Part shown: positions 18,970 to 27,600 of the stretch, in pieces
Position numbering within the stretch: the first letter of the stretch is position 1
How the letters are laid out: each line of letters starts with the position of its first letter
Source of the DNA: a virus
Strand: one strand, 5' to 3'
Virus record (IMG/VR): IMGVR_UViG_3300042891_001963
Coordinates: 1-64,000 of that record
DNA length: 64,000 nt
Notes under the pieces: model-generated
What the model was told of the DNA's origin: nothing
Databases searched by the model: none
The model's input: the letters and a program-made list of their open reading frames with translations, nothing else
Translations under genes and position numbers: made by a program

Positions 18970-18981
18970 TTTAATATATAC
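18970..18981 (+). promoter_or_regulatory. Late-type promoter motif
   Basis: TTTAATATATAC, 23 bases before the ATG at 19005, drives a four-gene operon ending at the terminator near 21019. Confidence 0.5.
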
Positions 18982-19004
18982 AGTATCAAAATAACTAATA
19001 AATT

Positions 19005-19409
19005 ATGAAACACATTAAAAAATTCAATGAAACAAAAAAGGATGAAAAGGTTGAAGACCAAGAAGTTCTTTTTAATGCTGAAGTTTTAGTAGATAAAGAC
19101 GAGAAGCCATCTTTTACGACAGATGTTGAAGACCAAGAAAAACTTCAAAAAGAATTTGACAAAATAAGAAAGGTCAAAAATTTTGAAAACTTTACAATTG
19201 AAGTTGAAGTTGAGGTTAAACCTGAAGGTGAGGAAGAATCTGAAGAAGAATATAACACTACACATTCTTTTGAACCTGATCAAGAAGAGAAAGGTTGCGA
19301 GAGTTGCGGTTGTCAAGACTGTGCTTGTGGTTCTGAAGAAGAATCAAATCCAGAAACTGATGTTAAAGTTATGAATATGGCTGACTTTATGAACTCAATT
19401 GGTCAATAA
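19005..19409 (+). CDS. Acidic Cys-cluster protein with capsid-targeting-like N-terminus (134 aa)
   Basis: N-terminus MKHIKKFNETKKDEK matches the shared targeting pattern with F-N-E before Thr. Most of the protein is highly acidic and Val/Glu-rich (FTIEVEVEVKPEGEEESEEEY). Near the C-terminus is a Cys cluster, CESCGCQDCAC, six Cys within eleven residues, which could bind zinc, copper or an iron-sulphur cluster in a metallothionein-like way. It is the first gene of an operon with the next three. An acidic head protein neutralising or condensing with basic partners is one idea; a metal carrier is another. Neither is proven. Confidence 0.65.
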   Translation: MKHIKKFNETKKDEKVEDQEVLFNAEVLVDKDEKPSFTTDVEDQEKLQKEFDKIRKVKNFENFTIEVEVEVKPEGEEESEEEYNTTHSFEPDQEEKGCESCGCQDCACGSEEESNPETDVKVMNMADFMNSIGQ

Positions 19410-19423
19410 AAAAATATAATTTT

Positions 19424-20185
19424 ATGAAAATTATTAAATTCACAGAATCTGTAAATATATCAGAATCTCTTAAATATCATTTAGAGAATAATAAACCTAT
19501 TACTGAAAATATATTCAGACCAGGTTCCGAGGCTTTCTATGAAGTAATTAAAGAAGCAAGAGAACTATTTGATTTAGGTAGAGTTAATTTATGCGATGTT
19601 GATAAGGAATTATACGAATCAACTGATATTGGTAAGTTTGGAATGTTCAATGGTGAACTAGTTCCTTTGGATTTACCAATGGAATTTGTTGTTGAGACAA
19701 ATCAACCAGCATTTTCTATACATGATGTAACACCTGATTTCAAATATGATGTTATGGGTAAAATGGTTACAAATATTAAACCTTTGTCTTGGGTTAAAAA
19801 CGCAGAAGCCTCTTGTATTTCTTTTGAAGGAGAATTTGATGGTCAACCTTGTAAGTGTAAATATGATGATGGTCAAGATGCTTATGTATTTGAGGCTAAG
19901 TATCACAATAAAGAAGTTAAGTTAAACTATCCAATGCGTGGTGGTTCTAAGAAGTATCAAGTTTATGTTAAGAATCCTAAAACTGGTAAAGTTAAAAAGA
20001 TAGCATTTGGTGATGTTCATGGTGGATTAACAGCTAAAGTTAGTAATCCTAAAGCAAGAAAGTCATTTGCTGCTAGACATCAGTGTCATTTGAAGAAAGA
20101 TAAAACTAAAGCAGGATACTGGGCTTGTAGAATTAATAAATATGGTCATCTTTGGGGTGGTAAAACTTATCCTGGTTACTGGTAA
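19424..20185 (+). CDS. Tagged protein with C-terminal RHxC/GYWxCR phage domain (253 aa)
   Basis: The start MKIIKFTESVNISESL fits the shared targeting pattern (F-T-E before Ser). The C-terminal ~75 residues are clearly conserved-looking: KIAFGDVHGGLTAKVSNPKARKSFAARHQCHLKK...GYWACRINKYGHLWGG. I know this arrangement (S-F-x-A-R-H-x-C ... GYW-x-C-R) as a small domain at the C-termini of many phage proteins, with no established function; its Cys/His residues could bind a metal or form a treble-clef-like core. The N-terminal part (residues 20-150) is unrecognised. It sits 2 bases before the ADP-ribosyltransferase-like gene, suggesting coexpression. A head-internal or DNA-associated protein is likely. 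Confidence 0.7.
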   Translation: MKIIKFTESVNISESLKYHLENNKPITENIFRPGSEAFYEVIKEARELFDLGRVNLCDVDKELYESTDIGKFGMFNGELVPLDLPMEFVVETNQPAFSIHDVTPDFKYDVMGKMVTNIKPLSWVKNAEASCISFEGEFDGQPCKCKYDDGQDAYVFEAKYHNKEVKLNYPMRGGSKKYQVYVKNPKTGKVKKIAFGDVHGGLTAKVSNPKARKSFAARHQCHLKKDKTKAGYWACRINKYGHLWGGKTYPGYW

Positions 20186-20187
20186 TT

Positions 20188-20772
20188 ATGAAATTTCTAA
20201 AGACATATAAACTATTTGAATCTATTACAAATGAAAAATTATATCATGGTAATAGAAAGGGTGATTTTCCTCCTGAGAAGAAAAGATTCGCAGGTGCTAT
20301 ATTCCTAACAAGTAATTTAGACTTTGCTAAAAACTTTGCCTCACTTGATGAGAAAGATGAATTTCCTAATGCCTCAGTTTTTGAAGTTAAACTTAAATCT
20401 AATATTAAGTTATGCAATCCAATGGATAATGAAACAATGAAAGAGTTAGATTTGATTAAAGTTATTCAGAAGATGATAGATAGTAATTACATTGATGAAG
20501 TAAATGGTACTAAGTTTATCAAAGTTGGTAATGGCATGAAAGGATATAATCCAGATACTGATGAAGAATTTGATATAACAGAAAAAGAACAAAGTGTTTA
20601 TCATTACCTTTGGAGAGTAAAAAATGGAGCTTGGAGAGTTGTTGAGTGTGAGCCAATTATTAATCAAATAAAATCTAAAGGATATGATGGATTTTATGTG
20701 GTTGAGAGAGGTTCTAAAAATGTAGCAATATTTGATGAGTCTTCAATTGAAAATTTTAATAAAGTTATATAA
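20188..20772 (+). CDS. Putative ADP-ribosyltransferase with capsid-targeting-like N-terminus (194 aa)
   Basis: After the targeting-like start MKFLKTYKLFESITNE, the protein reads as a mono-ADP-ribosyltransferase fold of the kind found in polyvalent phage proteins: LYHGN at residues 18-22 (His of the NAD site), GAIFLTSNLDFAKNFAS (second beta core and Ser/Thr), VFEVKLKSNIKLCNP, then GYDGFYVVERGSKNVAIFDESSIENF at the end. The H...S/T...[acidic] spacing fits but the catalytic acidic residue is uncertain. T4 packages the ADP-ribosyltransferase Alt in its head and injects it to modify host RNA polymerase; this protein has both features, on a smaller scaffold. The next gene overlaps by one base (TAATG). 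Target unknown. Confidence 0.65.
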   Translation: MKFLKTYKLFESITNEKLYHGNRKGDFPPEKKRFAGAIFLTSNLDFAKNFASLDEKDEFPNASVFEVKLKSNIKLCNPMDNETMKELDLIKVIQKMIDSNYIDEVNGTKFIKVGNGMKGYNPDTDEEFDITEKEQSVYHYLWRVKNGAWRVVECEPIINQIKSKGYDGFYVVERGSKNVAIFDESSIENFNKVI

Positions 20773-21035
20773 TGCTACCATTTCAAGAAACTAAATTAAG
20801 TGATAATGAATTTATCAGATTATTCAGTCAAGATACCGATTCTGGTGAATATATGTGGCATCGTGATAGAGAAGATAGAATAATTGAATCTATTGGTGAT
20901 ACAGATTGGAAAATACAAATAGATAATGAGTTACCTAAAGTAATAGATAAAGCATTTATACCAATGGGTGTTTATCATCGTGTTATAAAAGGAACAGGAG
21001 ATTTGAAAATAAAGTTAATAAAAAACCCATCTTAA
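20772..21035 (+). CDS. Small cupin-like protein (87 aa)
   Basis: The core WHRDREDRIIESIGDTDWKIQ...LPKVIDKAFIPMGVYHRVIKGTGDLKIKL has the spacing of a minimal cupin/RmlC-like barrel, with His in HRD and in YHR as possible metal ligands. Proteins with this HRDRxDR...IP...YHR pattern recur in T4-like phages without a known function. Its ATG overlaps the stop of the ADP-ribosyltransferase-like gene by one base, so it may be a partner, inhibitor or modifier of it. It lacks the head-targeting N-terminus, so it would stay in the producing cell, consistent with a protective role; that is inference. Confidence 0.7.
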   Translation: MLPFQETKLSDNEFIRLFSQDTDSGEYMWHRDREDRIIESIGDTDWKIQIDNELPKVIDKAFIPMGVYHRVIKGTGDLKIKLIKNPS

Positions 21036-21050
21036 AGATGGGTTTTGTTT
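21019..21050. terminator. Bidirectional terminator
   Basis: ACCCATCTT/AAGATGGGT stem with flanking A and T runs between convergent genes. The CCCATCTT stem recurs in the two hairpins at 23301-23367. Confidence 0.85.
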
Positions 21051-22174
21051 TAGTCAGCTTTGACTTTATAATTCTCATTGTATATTTTAATGACTTCATC
21101 AAACTCATTTACAATTCCTGATTTGAACTTATCATTATCATACTTTTGTTTTAAGATATACTCCTTGATATAATCTTCATATTCTAATTGAACTGAAATT
21201 TCCATTCCATTTTCATCTAATTCAACTTCTAATGACTCATTTACTTCTTCACCATCAATTAACTCTTTAGTGATATCATCAATATATTCTACAGAAGCAA
21301 AGTTACCTTTTTCTAACATTACTTCTAGCTTTCTACGAAGCTTTCTATTATTGATTAAAAGGTTATTTGAGATAGCTAAGTCAATATAATCTTTAGTTCC
21401 TCTTAATTCATCTAATTTGTCAATATCTTCCTCATTAGCAACTCTAAACTTTCTAAATATTGGAGAGTATGTGTTGGGGATAAAATCAATTTTATCACTA
21501 TTTAGGTCAAGAATGGTGATGCCTTTTTGGTCTCCCATATCATTTCTATCCATTTGATATGGAGAGCCTATAAACGAGAAATTCTCACTTGTTTGACGAA
21601 TGTGAATGTGTCCGCTGAAAACGTGTTTATACTTTCTAAACTCATTAACATCAATCTTATCAGCATTTCTATGAGCTACTGAGTTTAAGTGCATTTTACA
21701 ACCATTTAAGTCAGAGTGGCAGAATAAATAATCACCTTGATTATTAGTGATTTCTTTAATCATATCTAATCTTTTCTCAGCCCAAGGCATAAGAACTAAT
21801 TTTTGACCATCTACTTCAATAGTTGTTGTATTGGTGTAAACATTTACATTATTAACGTGATTGAATAATCTAACAGAGTTAATATCATTTGATCCTTTGT
21901 TCCATAAGTCATGATTGCCTACAATAATATGTAAAGGAAGTATTTGTGATAGCTCTAGAAGTATTTTCTCGGCTTTATATGAAGCGATGATAGGAATAGA
22001 TGTTCTATTGTCATATAAGTCACCACAGTGAATAAGAATATCACCTGGTTTAGCATTTTCTCTGATGTAAGGAATAAAAGAGTTGTAGAAGTAATCTTCC
22101 ATCATATCTAACCACTTATCTAAGTTATTGAGATATACTCCAAAATGCCAATCTGTTGTAATAAAAACTTTCAT
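21050..22174 (-). CDS. SbcD/Mre11-type nuclease subunit, T4 gp47-like
   Basis: All calcineurin-like metallophosphoesterase motifs are present in order: DWHFG (D-x-H, residues 7-9), GDLYD (GDxxD, about 50-54), GNHD (about 90-93), CHSD (about 153-156) and GHIHIR (about 186-191). The 374-residue length and the extended C-terminal capping region fit T4 gp47/SbcD, the nuclease half of the recombination and repair complex that partners an SMC-like ATPase (gp46/SbcC). No gp46 is in the window. It functions in recombination-dependent replication and double-strand-end processing. Its stop lies against the terminator at 21019-21050. Confidence 0.9.
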   Translation of the reverse strand: MKVFITTDWHFGVYLNNLDKWLDMMEDYFYNSFIPYIRENAKPGDILIHCGDLYDNRTSIPIIASYKAEKILLELSQILPLHIIVGNHDLWNKGSNDINSVRLFNHVNNVNVYTNTTTIEVDGQKLVLMPWAEKRLDMIKEITNNQGDYLFCHSDLNGCKMHLNSVAHRNADKIDVNEFRKYKHVFSGHIHIRQTSENFSFIGSPYQMDRNDMGDQKGITILDLNSDKIDFIPNTYSPIFRKFRVANEEDIDKLDELRGTKDYIDLAISNNLLINNRKLRRKLEVMLEKGNFASVEYIDDITKELIDGEEVNESLEVELDENGMEISVQLEYEDYIKEYILKQKYDNDKFKSGIVNEFDEVIKIYNENYKVKAD

Positions 22175-22202
22175 TAAAAAATTGTTTTCTTTTTATATGA
22201 AA

Positions 22203-22550
22203 TTATTCAGGTATTGTTTCTTTTCTTCTGGCTTCTCTGGCACATTTTTCACAACCACTACCAGCATATAAATGAGCATTTGGTGTTTGTTCAAATTCTC
22301 CGTGAACCGGACATATTATTTTAACCTTACTTCTACAGTTTTCATAAAGAACTAAGTCATAGTTATATTTATTATTATGTTTAATATTTGACTTTTCAAC
22401 AAACTCTTTACTCTTTTTACTTCGTCTATTAAGTGATTTTACTTCTTTTTTAATTGCATTTTCTTTAGACTTACAATTTTTATTGCAAAACTTTCTATCA
22501 GGTCTACCCCATATAATCTCCTTATTACAATATCTATAGTTACAATTCAT
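22203..22550 (-). CDS. Truncated homing-endonuclease-associated zinc protein (115 aa)
   Basis: Two zinc-binding parts are visible: an N-terminal C-x4-C...C-x3-C knuckle (CNYRYC...FCNKNC) and the module HNNKYNYDLVLYENCRSKVKIICP followed by HGEF and GSGCEKC. The second is the repeat that typically precedes GIY-YIG, VSR or HNH nuclease domains in phage homing endonucleases. The protein ends directly after this module (ARRKETIPE) with no catalytic domain, so it is likely a remnant of a mobile endonuclease gene, or a minimal DNA-binding derivative. It sits in the gap between the gp47-like gene and the tail tube gene, a typical free-standing homing gene position. Confidence 0.7.
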   Translation of the reverse strand: MNCNYRYCNKEIIWGRPDRKFCNKNCKSKENAIKKEVKSLNRRSKKSKEFVEKSNIKHNNKYNYDLVLYENCRSKVKIICPVHGEFEQTPNAHLYAGSGCEKCAREARRKETIPE

Positions 22551-22633
22551 ATATTGTATTTATTAAAAAGTGGAAATGGCATTTTTTACAACATAATATT
22601 TTAAAATTGAGCTAAAGGGAGAAAGAAGAAAAA

Positions 22634-22650
22634 TATATAATTTATAAAAA
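22634..22650 (+). promoter_or_regulatory. Late-type promoter motif for tail tube gene
   Basis: AATATATAATTTATAA, 16-32 bases before the ATG at 22666, with an A-rich leader. It matches the late motif core and supports strong late expression. Confidence 0.45.
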
Positions 22651-22665
22651 ATAATTAAAAAAAAT

Positions 22666-23286
22666 ATGCCATTACCACATTTCACTCAGCTATTAAACAC
22701 AGGCTCACCAGGGGGTCCTGGTACATTACCTGATGAAGTAGTATATACAAATTTGTTTGAGACGACATTTGTATTACCTGTAATTTTACAGGCACAAGGT
22801 AGAAACCCTATCTTACTTCTTCAAAATGCTTTGAATATAGATTTTAACTTAACAGAATTTGATGTTGCGGTTAAAGAACAAAGATTCAAGTATTCAACAA
22901 GAGCGTTTTTAACGACTCCTACAAAAACTTCTGGTGCATTTAACATCAAGTTCAATGTTAACGTGAATCAACAAGGTTCTATGGAGACTTGGAATGCTAT
23001 GAAGGCTTGGTATGATTTAGTATTTAACTCACAAAATGGTTCACTTCATTATAAATCTGATATCATTGGTACTATTATTGTTAACCAACATGATAAAAAA
23101 GGTGTTGTATTGAGACGTGTAACTTTCCAAAACTGTCAAATCAGTAAATTACAAGGTTATACACTTGATTGGTCATCAAACAATATCATTGAATCAGTTC
23201 AAGCTGACTTTATTTATGATTACTTCATTGATGAGTACATTGATAATAACTTTACTATTAATCCTCCACTTATATCTGGATACTAA
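22666..23286 (+). CDS. Tail tube protein (T4 gp19-like)
   Basis: The 206-residue protein is of the right size and pattern for a myovirus tube subunit: LFETTFVLPVILQAQG, NALNIDFNLTEFDVAVKEQRFKYS, FNIKFNVNVNQQGSMETWNAMKAWYDLVFNSQNG, and DKKGVVLRRVTFQNCQISKLQGYTLDWSSNNIIESVQADFIYDYF. The segments F-x-N-C-x-I and ...V-x-A-D-F-x-Y-D-x-F are typical strands of gp19 family tubes that also occur in contractile injection systems. It forms the inner tube around which the sheath (24686-28552) contracts. It is followed at once by a pair of terminators. Confidence 0.85.
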   Translation: MPLPHFTQLLNTGSPGGPGTLPDEVVYTNLFETTFVLPVILQAQGRNPILLLQNALNIDFNLTEFDVAVKEQRFKYSTRAFLTTPTKTSGAFNIKFNVNVNQQGSMETWNAMKAWYDLVFNSQNGSLHYKSDIIGTIIVNQHDKKGVVLRRVTFQNCQISKLQGYTLDWSSNNIIESVQADFIYDYFIDEYIDNNFTINPPLISGY

Positions 23287-23300
23287 GAATAATATTAAAT

Positions 23301-23330
23301 TAAAAACCCATCTTTTAGATGGGTTTTTTT
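23301..23330 (+). terminator. Terminator of the tail tube gene
   Basis: AAAACCCATCTTTTAGATGGG followed by a T run. It is the first of two near-identical hairpins back to back. Confidence 0.85.
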
Positions 23331-23335
23331 ATGCA

Positions 23336-23367
23336 ACAAAAAACCCATCTAAAAGATGGGTTTTTAA
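23336..23367 (-). terminator. Terminator of the reverse-strand tail block
   Basis: ACCCATCTAAAAGATGGGT stem with A/T runs on both sides, six bases after the previous hairpin; read on the reverse strand it ends the 23398-24559 block. The stem is essentially the first hairpin with its loop reverse-complemented. Confidence 0.8.
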
Positions 23368-23397
23368 TATTTTAAGTTTGCGTCTTTATTTAGTATT

Positions 23398-23652
23398 TTA
23401 GAACTTTGGTAAGTTGCTTGTCATACTTGAGGCATTTCTCATCATTGAATTAGCATCAAAGTTTGGCATACCTTTTTGTTGTTCACCTTCTTGTTTCTTT
23501 CTATTTGTTTCTTCTTCTTCAACAATTTCGTTAACCATCTTGATATTTTCTTCAAACATCCAGAAGGGCCATTCATCCATAGCGGCTTCTTGTGTGTGAA
23601 AGTGTTTTTGTAAAAGTAACTTATTTTTTAATATATGCTTCAAAGGCATCAT
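23398..23652 (-). CDS. Tail assembly/baseplate hub small protein, overlapping the gp26-like gene (possible frameshift product)
   Basis: From ATG-ATG at 23647-23652 this frame gives 84 residues with the segment EAAMDEWPFWMFEENIKMVNEIVEEEE. A short aromatic-acidic helix of this kind (WPFWxFE) is typical of the second product of tail-assembly chaperone pairs and of gp51-like hub factors. The frame overlaps the end of the gp26-like gene by 32 bases and lies at +1 (equivalently -2) relative to it. The upstream gene ends ATT AAA AAA TAA, so slippage on the A6 run would fuse the two. No convincing ribosome binding site precedes the ATGs. Independent initiation is the alternative. Confidence 0.6.
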   Translation of the reverse strand: MMPLKHILKNKLLLQKHFHTQEAAMDEWPFWMFEENIKMVNEIVEEEETNRKKQEGEQQKGMPNFDANSMMRNASSMTSNLPKF

Positions 23653-24559
23653 GAATAACGAAAATACCTGACGCTCCGTTGGGAAATTGCATATCTGTGT
23701 GGACCTCCTCACCACACGAACAGGTTTTCTTCAATTCCTTGATACCAAATGTCATTTTACTAACTGCTGCATTTAAGAATTGGAAAGAAATATCATCAAT
23801 CTCTTCAAACTCCTTTAATTTAACTTTAACACCTTCATAAGTTATTGAATGTCTACCTGATAACATAAAAGGAATAATTTTCAAGAAAGATAAATTTGGA
23901 GTTCTTTTCTCGTTATTTTCTTTTAGGATGTAATCAGTAAATGCTTTTTGTAAACCAATGTTAGGTGGAGTTAATTCAAACTCTTTACCATTTACTGTTG
24001 TAAAGTGATATGATCTTGAAGAAGCACTAAAGTATCTATCAAGATTCTCATCAATTTCATGGAATGCGAAATTTTCTCTCTTCAATTCTAGTTGTAAATC
24101 AGTACCACATCCACATCTTGCTGGAACTGTTAATGAATTACCTTGCTGGAATGTTAATTCTCTAACTAAAAATATTAAGAATAATCTATCTTGGTCTTTT
24201 ATCTCAAGGTAAGAACCCATTTTACCATCAGAGTATTTAATTCTAACACAAGACTGTAGGATATCATTCATTTTTTCAACAATATCATAGAAGTTATTAT
24301 CATCCACCATTGAATATGATTGAATTTCTTTTACTTGAGCTGGTCTTACCATAAAGATAGTACCTGCTGGATAAAACTCACCACAAGGTAATTCTTTAAT
24401 ATCAAAGTTAAAGAATTGAAGATCTGTAGTTCTTGAGCTGTCATTTTTTGGTTGTTCTACAAATGGAATATCAGAATTTACCGGAGCTTTTGAATTTTCT
24501 AATTGACCTAAATGTTTCTTTAAGTAATCTTCTTCGCTCATATTATTTTGTTCAGACAT
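23621..24559 (-). CDS. T4 gp26-like baseplate hub assembly protein
   Basis: A 312-residue protein with two paired-cysteine motifs, ARCGCGTDLQ (about residue 146) and CSCGEEVHTDM (about residue 281), which would form a zinc ribbon. Between them lie VRELTFQQGNSLT, FELTPPNIGLQKAFTDYIL and FLKIIPFMLSGRHSI. This fits the T4 baseplate hub assembly family represented by gp26, members of which act as catalysts or tape-measure chaperones and are not in the final tail. It reads in the same direction as the sheath, and the next gene overlaps its end with a possible programmed frameshift. Confidence 0.7.
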   Translation of the reverse strand: MSEQNNMSEEDYLKKHLGQLENSKAPVNSDIPFVEQPKNDSSRTTDLQFFNFDIKELPCGEFYPAGTIFMVRPAQVKEIQSYSMVDDNNFYDIVEKMNDILQSCVRIKYSDGKMGSYLEIKDQDRLFLIFLVRELTFQQGNSLTVPARCGCGTDLQLELKRENFAFHEIDENLDRYFSASSRSYHFTTVNGKEFELTPPNIGLQKAFTDYILKENNEKRTPNLSFLKIIPFMLSGRHSITYEGVKVKLKEFEEIDDISFQFLNAAVSKMTFGIKELKKTCSCGEEVHTDMQFPNGASGIFVIHDAFEAYIKK

Positions 24560-24633
24560 ATAATGTTGTTATTTTTTATTTATATATTCATGGGACTATT
24601 ATCCCTATAAAATACCTTATTGTTATAACAAAA

Positions 24634-24666
24634 AAAAAGAGGAAAGTTTTCACTTTCCTCTTTTTA
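24634..24666 (-). terminator. Terminator of the sheath gene (bidirectional shape)
   Basis: AAGAGGAAAG and CTTTCCTCTT pair around a TTTTCA loop, with A run before and T run after. It lies 20 bases past the sheath stop on the reverse strand. Confidence 0.8.
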
Positions 24667-24685
24667 ATATAAATTTTATTAATTA

Positions 24686-27600
24686 TTATCCGTTGATAAA
24701 TCCACCGGCTGAGATAGCACCTGTTCTCAAGATTGTGATATTATTTACAATAATACCCATACCCTTGATTGGCTCAACATATGTATCTAGAACACCAATT
24801 TGGTTATCAATGATATCATTAGTGTTGTTTTCTTCATCCATCTTGTTGAAGTAGTTATATAAACCATTCTTACTTACATAAGTTTCACAGATAACGTCTG
24901 CTCTAAGTTTAATTTCTGATCTAATATCAGGTGTATTAAATTTCCATTGGAAGTCTAATAACATTCTTGATAACTCTCTTTCAAGTTCAATAAGAACTTC
25001 TCTAACGTGTAAGTAAGAAAGAGCCGATTTGTAAAGTGTTTGAGCTGTATTTTCAGTCTCAATTACATTTCCTCTATTTCTCTTGAACACGATTGGATTC
25101 ATTTGACCTTGGTTAATCCACTCAATATCAGTTGCAGTGAAGTCCATTTCAGTTGCTGTTATATTAGTAACTCTACCGTTAGTAACACCTGCAGCAATTG
25201 TCCAAGGAGTCATTCCGCTTATGTTAGAAATATGCTTTCTCATATAAGTTGAAGCAACCCAAGCTGCTGGTGGAACGTCTACTGGTCTACCATTATCATT
25301 TACTGTTACATAAGGCATGAAGTAACCTACTGAAGTAGATCCTAATCCATCGCCAAATGAGTAAAGGAATGCTGGAGAACTTTCTGGATCACCACCCTTA
25401 GAAACATACTCAAGTTGTAAAACACCTTCAGCATTTACAAATGATGGAGAACTTGAGTTCTTAAATGACTTCATAGAAGGCATATTGATAATTCCAAGAG
25501 CATCTAATCTATCACCACAAATATCTACTAATTGTTGTTTAGATCTTTCAGTTAAACCAAGACCAAATGAGTCAATTAAATATCTAAAGTCAATAGCTTC
25601 TTTATTAGTTATTGCTTTGAATAAAGGAGTACCTTTAGCCGCAATATTTAATATTGAGTTTTGTCTTGTTTCAGTACCATCAGGTAAAGAAGCTTGTCTA
25701 ACTCTAAATCCTTTCATAGCAATACCTTTGTAAGTAGTTGCATAATTTTCCATAGATGTGTATCTAGTTGTTTGTAATGCTGAACCTGTATAGCTAGTTA
25801 AAATTTTTGAATCACAAGTAATTTCAGCTAATGTTGAATCACCACTATAAGCTTTCTTACTTAAAATTCTTGTAAGTTTTCTTGGTGCCTCACCAACTTG
25901 AAGAGCATTAGCATCATAGTAAGCCAATAAGAAATCACCAACTTTTACTTCAGTGTATCTATTTGCTTTAACAAGAATCTTATTAGGTATTTGAACATAT
26001 CCATTAGGAACTTCAATTTCAACAGTTTGTGTGAAGTTTGATTTTTCTGACTGAATATAGAATGTATTATTTGTAATTACATCAAGATTCGTGTTTCCAG
26101 TGAATGATAAATCATCCCATAATGTAGCAGTAAGAACATTACTACTGTCTAAGTACATTTTAATATATTTCTTGTTTACATAATCATATATTATAGAGAC
26201 ATCAAATATTTCTTCATAAACCACTTCTTCTGTAACTTCATAAGCAAATGATCCAGAGTAACCTAAGGCAGTTGCTAATGTAGAAGGGTTTAAGTTTGAA
26301 TAGATTGTGAATGAGCCTTTATTTAATGTAGAACTTGGAACAATAAATTGCTCATATACATCAAATTCTGGATCGTCTACGCCATCAAAGATAACATAGT
26401 TTTTACCTGCATAAGATGATGTAGCACCTGCGGCATATTCACCGTCTATAAAGATGACTGTGTATGTGTCACCAGATAGTATCATTGATTGTGGTACTCT
26501 ATTAGTATAGAAGTAATCACCAGTATTTACAAGACCATCGTAGTATTTTGTATAAAATTTAGAATACATACCTACAACACCATCCGATGTAGTTGAAACT
26601 TCTGACTTAGTAGTCAATGAATCTTGACCTAAGATTGTTTCGTTATCTACTGTGTAAACTACAAAGTAACCATGTAGTATATCAACCAATTTAGCATTAG
26701 ATAAGCCAGTATTTAAGATAAACGACTTATTTGATGTAGTTGAAGTGACAATGTTTGTAATTGTCATATCTGCTAAACTAACTTTATCAAAGTCATTTGC
26801 AGGACCAAGACATAAAGTCATTTTATCTTTATTGGCGCTGTGTATTAAACTAACAAGTGTATTGAATAATTTAATTTTTCTATATTGTTCATAGTTTTTC
26901 ACAGAAGGTGCGGTATCAGTATCTAAGAATTCTACTTTAATAGAACCTGAGCTTTCTAATGTAATGTTATAATCACCTGTTGGTCCATGTTGATAGTCAA
27001 TAAAACCACCACCATCTACGTTTACATCTGTAAGAGCAACTGAGGCAGTTGCGATATCACCGTTAAATATTTGGAAGTTAACATATCCTAAAACTATATC
27101 AGCTGGATCAACTGAAGGGTTTGTTGTATTTAGCGTTGCTGATGAGCCAGTTGTGTTAGAACGAGTACTAATTGTACCAGTACTATCTAATACAAATGTA
27201 GAAACATATGACAATGTTCCGTATGTTGATGTGTAATCACTTGCATTAAGCGCAAGAGAGAAAGTACCAGAAACTGTAGCATAAGAATCACCTATTATAG
27301 TAAAACCATCTTGTGCTAGGTAAGTAACTGTGATGTCAGATGTTGTAGAAACTATAGAGTCTAAAGTAACATTATAAGTAGAACCTTCAGCAAACCAAGC
27401 AGTTCTATTACTACCGTTTTGTACAATACCTGATTGTATTGGAGAACCAAATGCGTGAGTTGGTTGATTTATATAACCATTACCCGACCAAGTACCACCT
27501 AATAAAGCAGTAACGTTACCTGGTAAGTCAAGAGGAGTTGATACTATCTCAACTGATTCAGATATTGTTTCTTTATAAGATAAAAATTCAATTTCTGACT

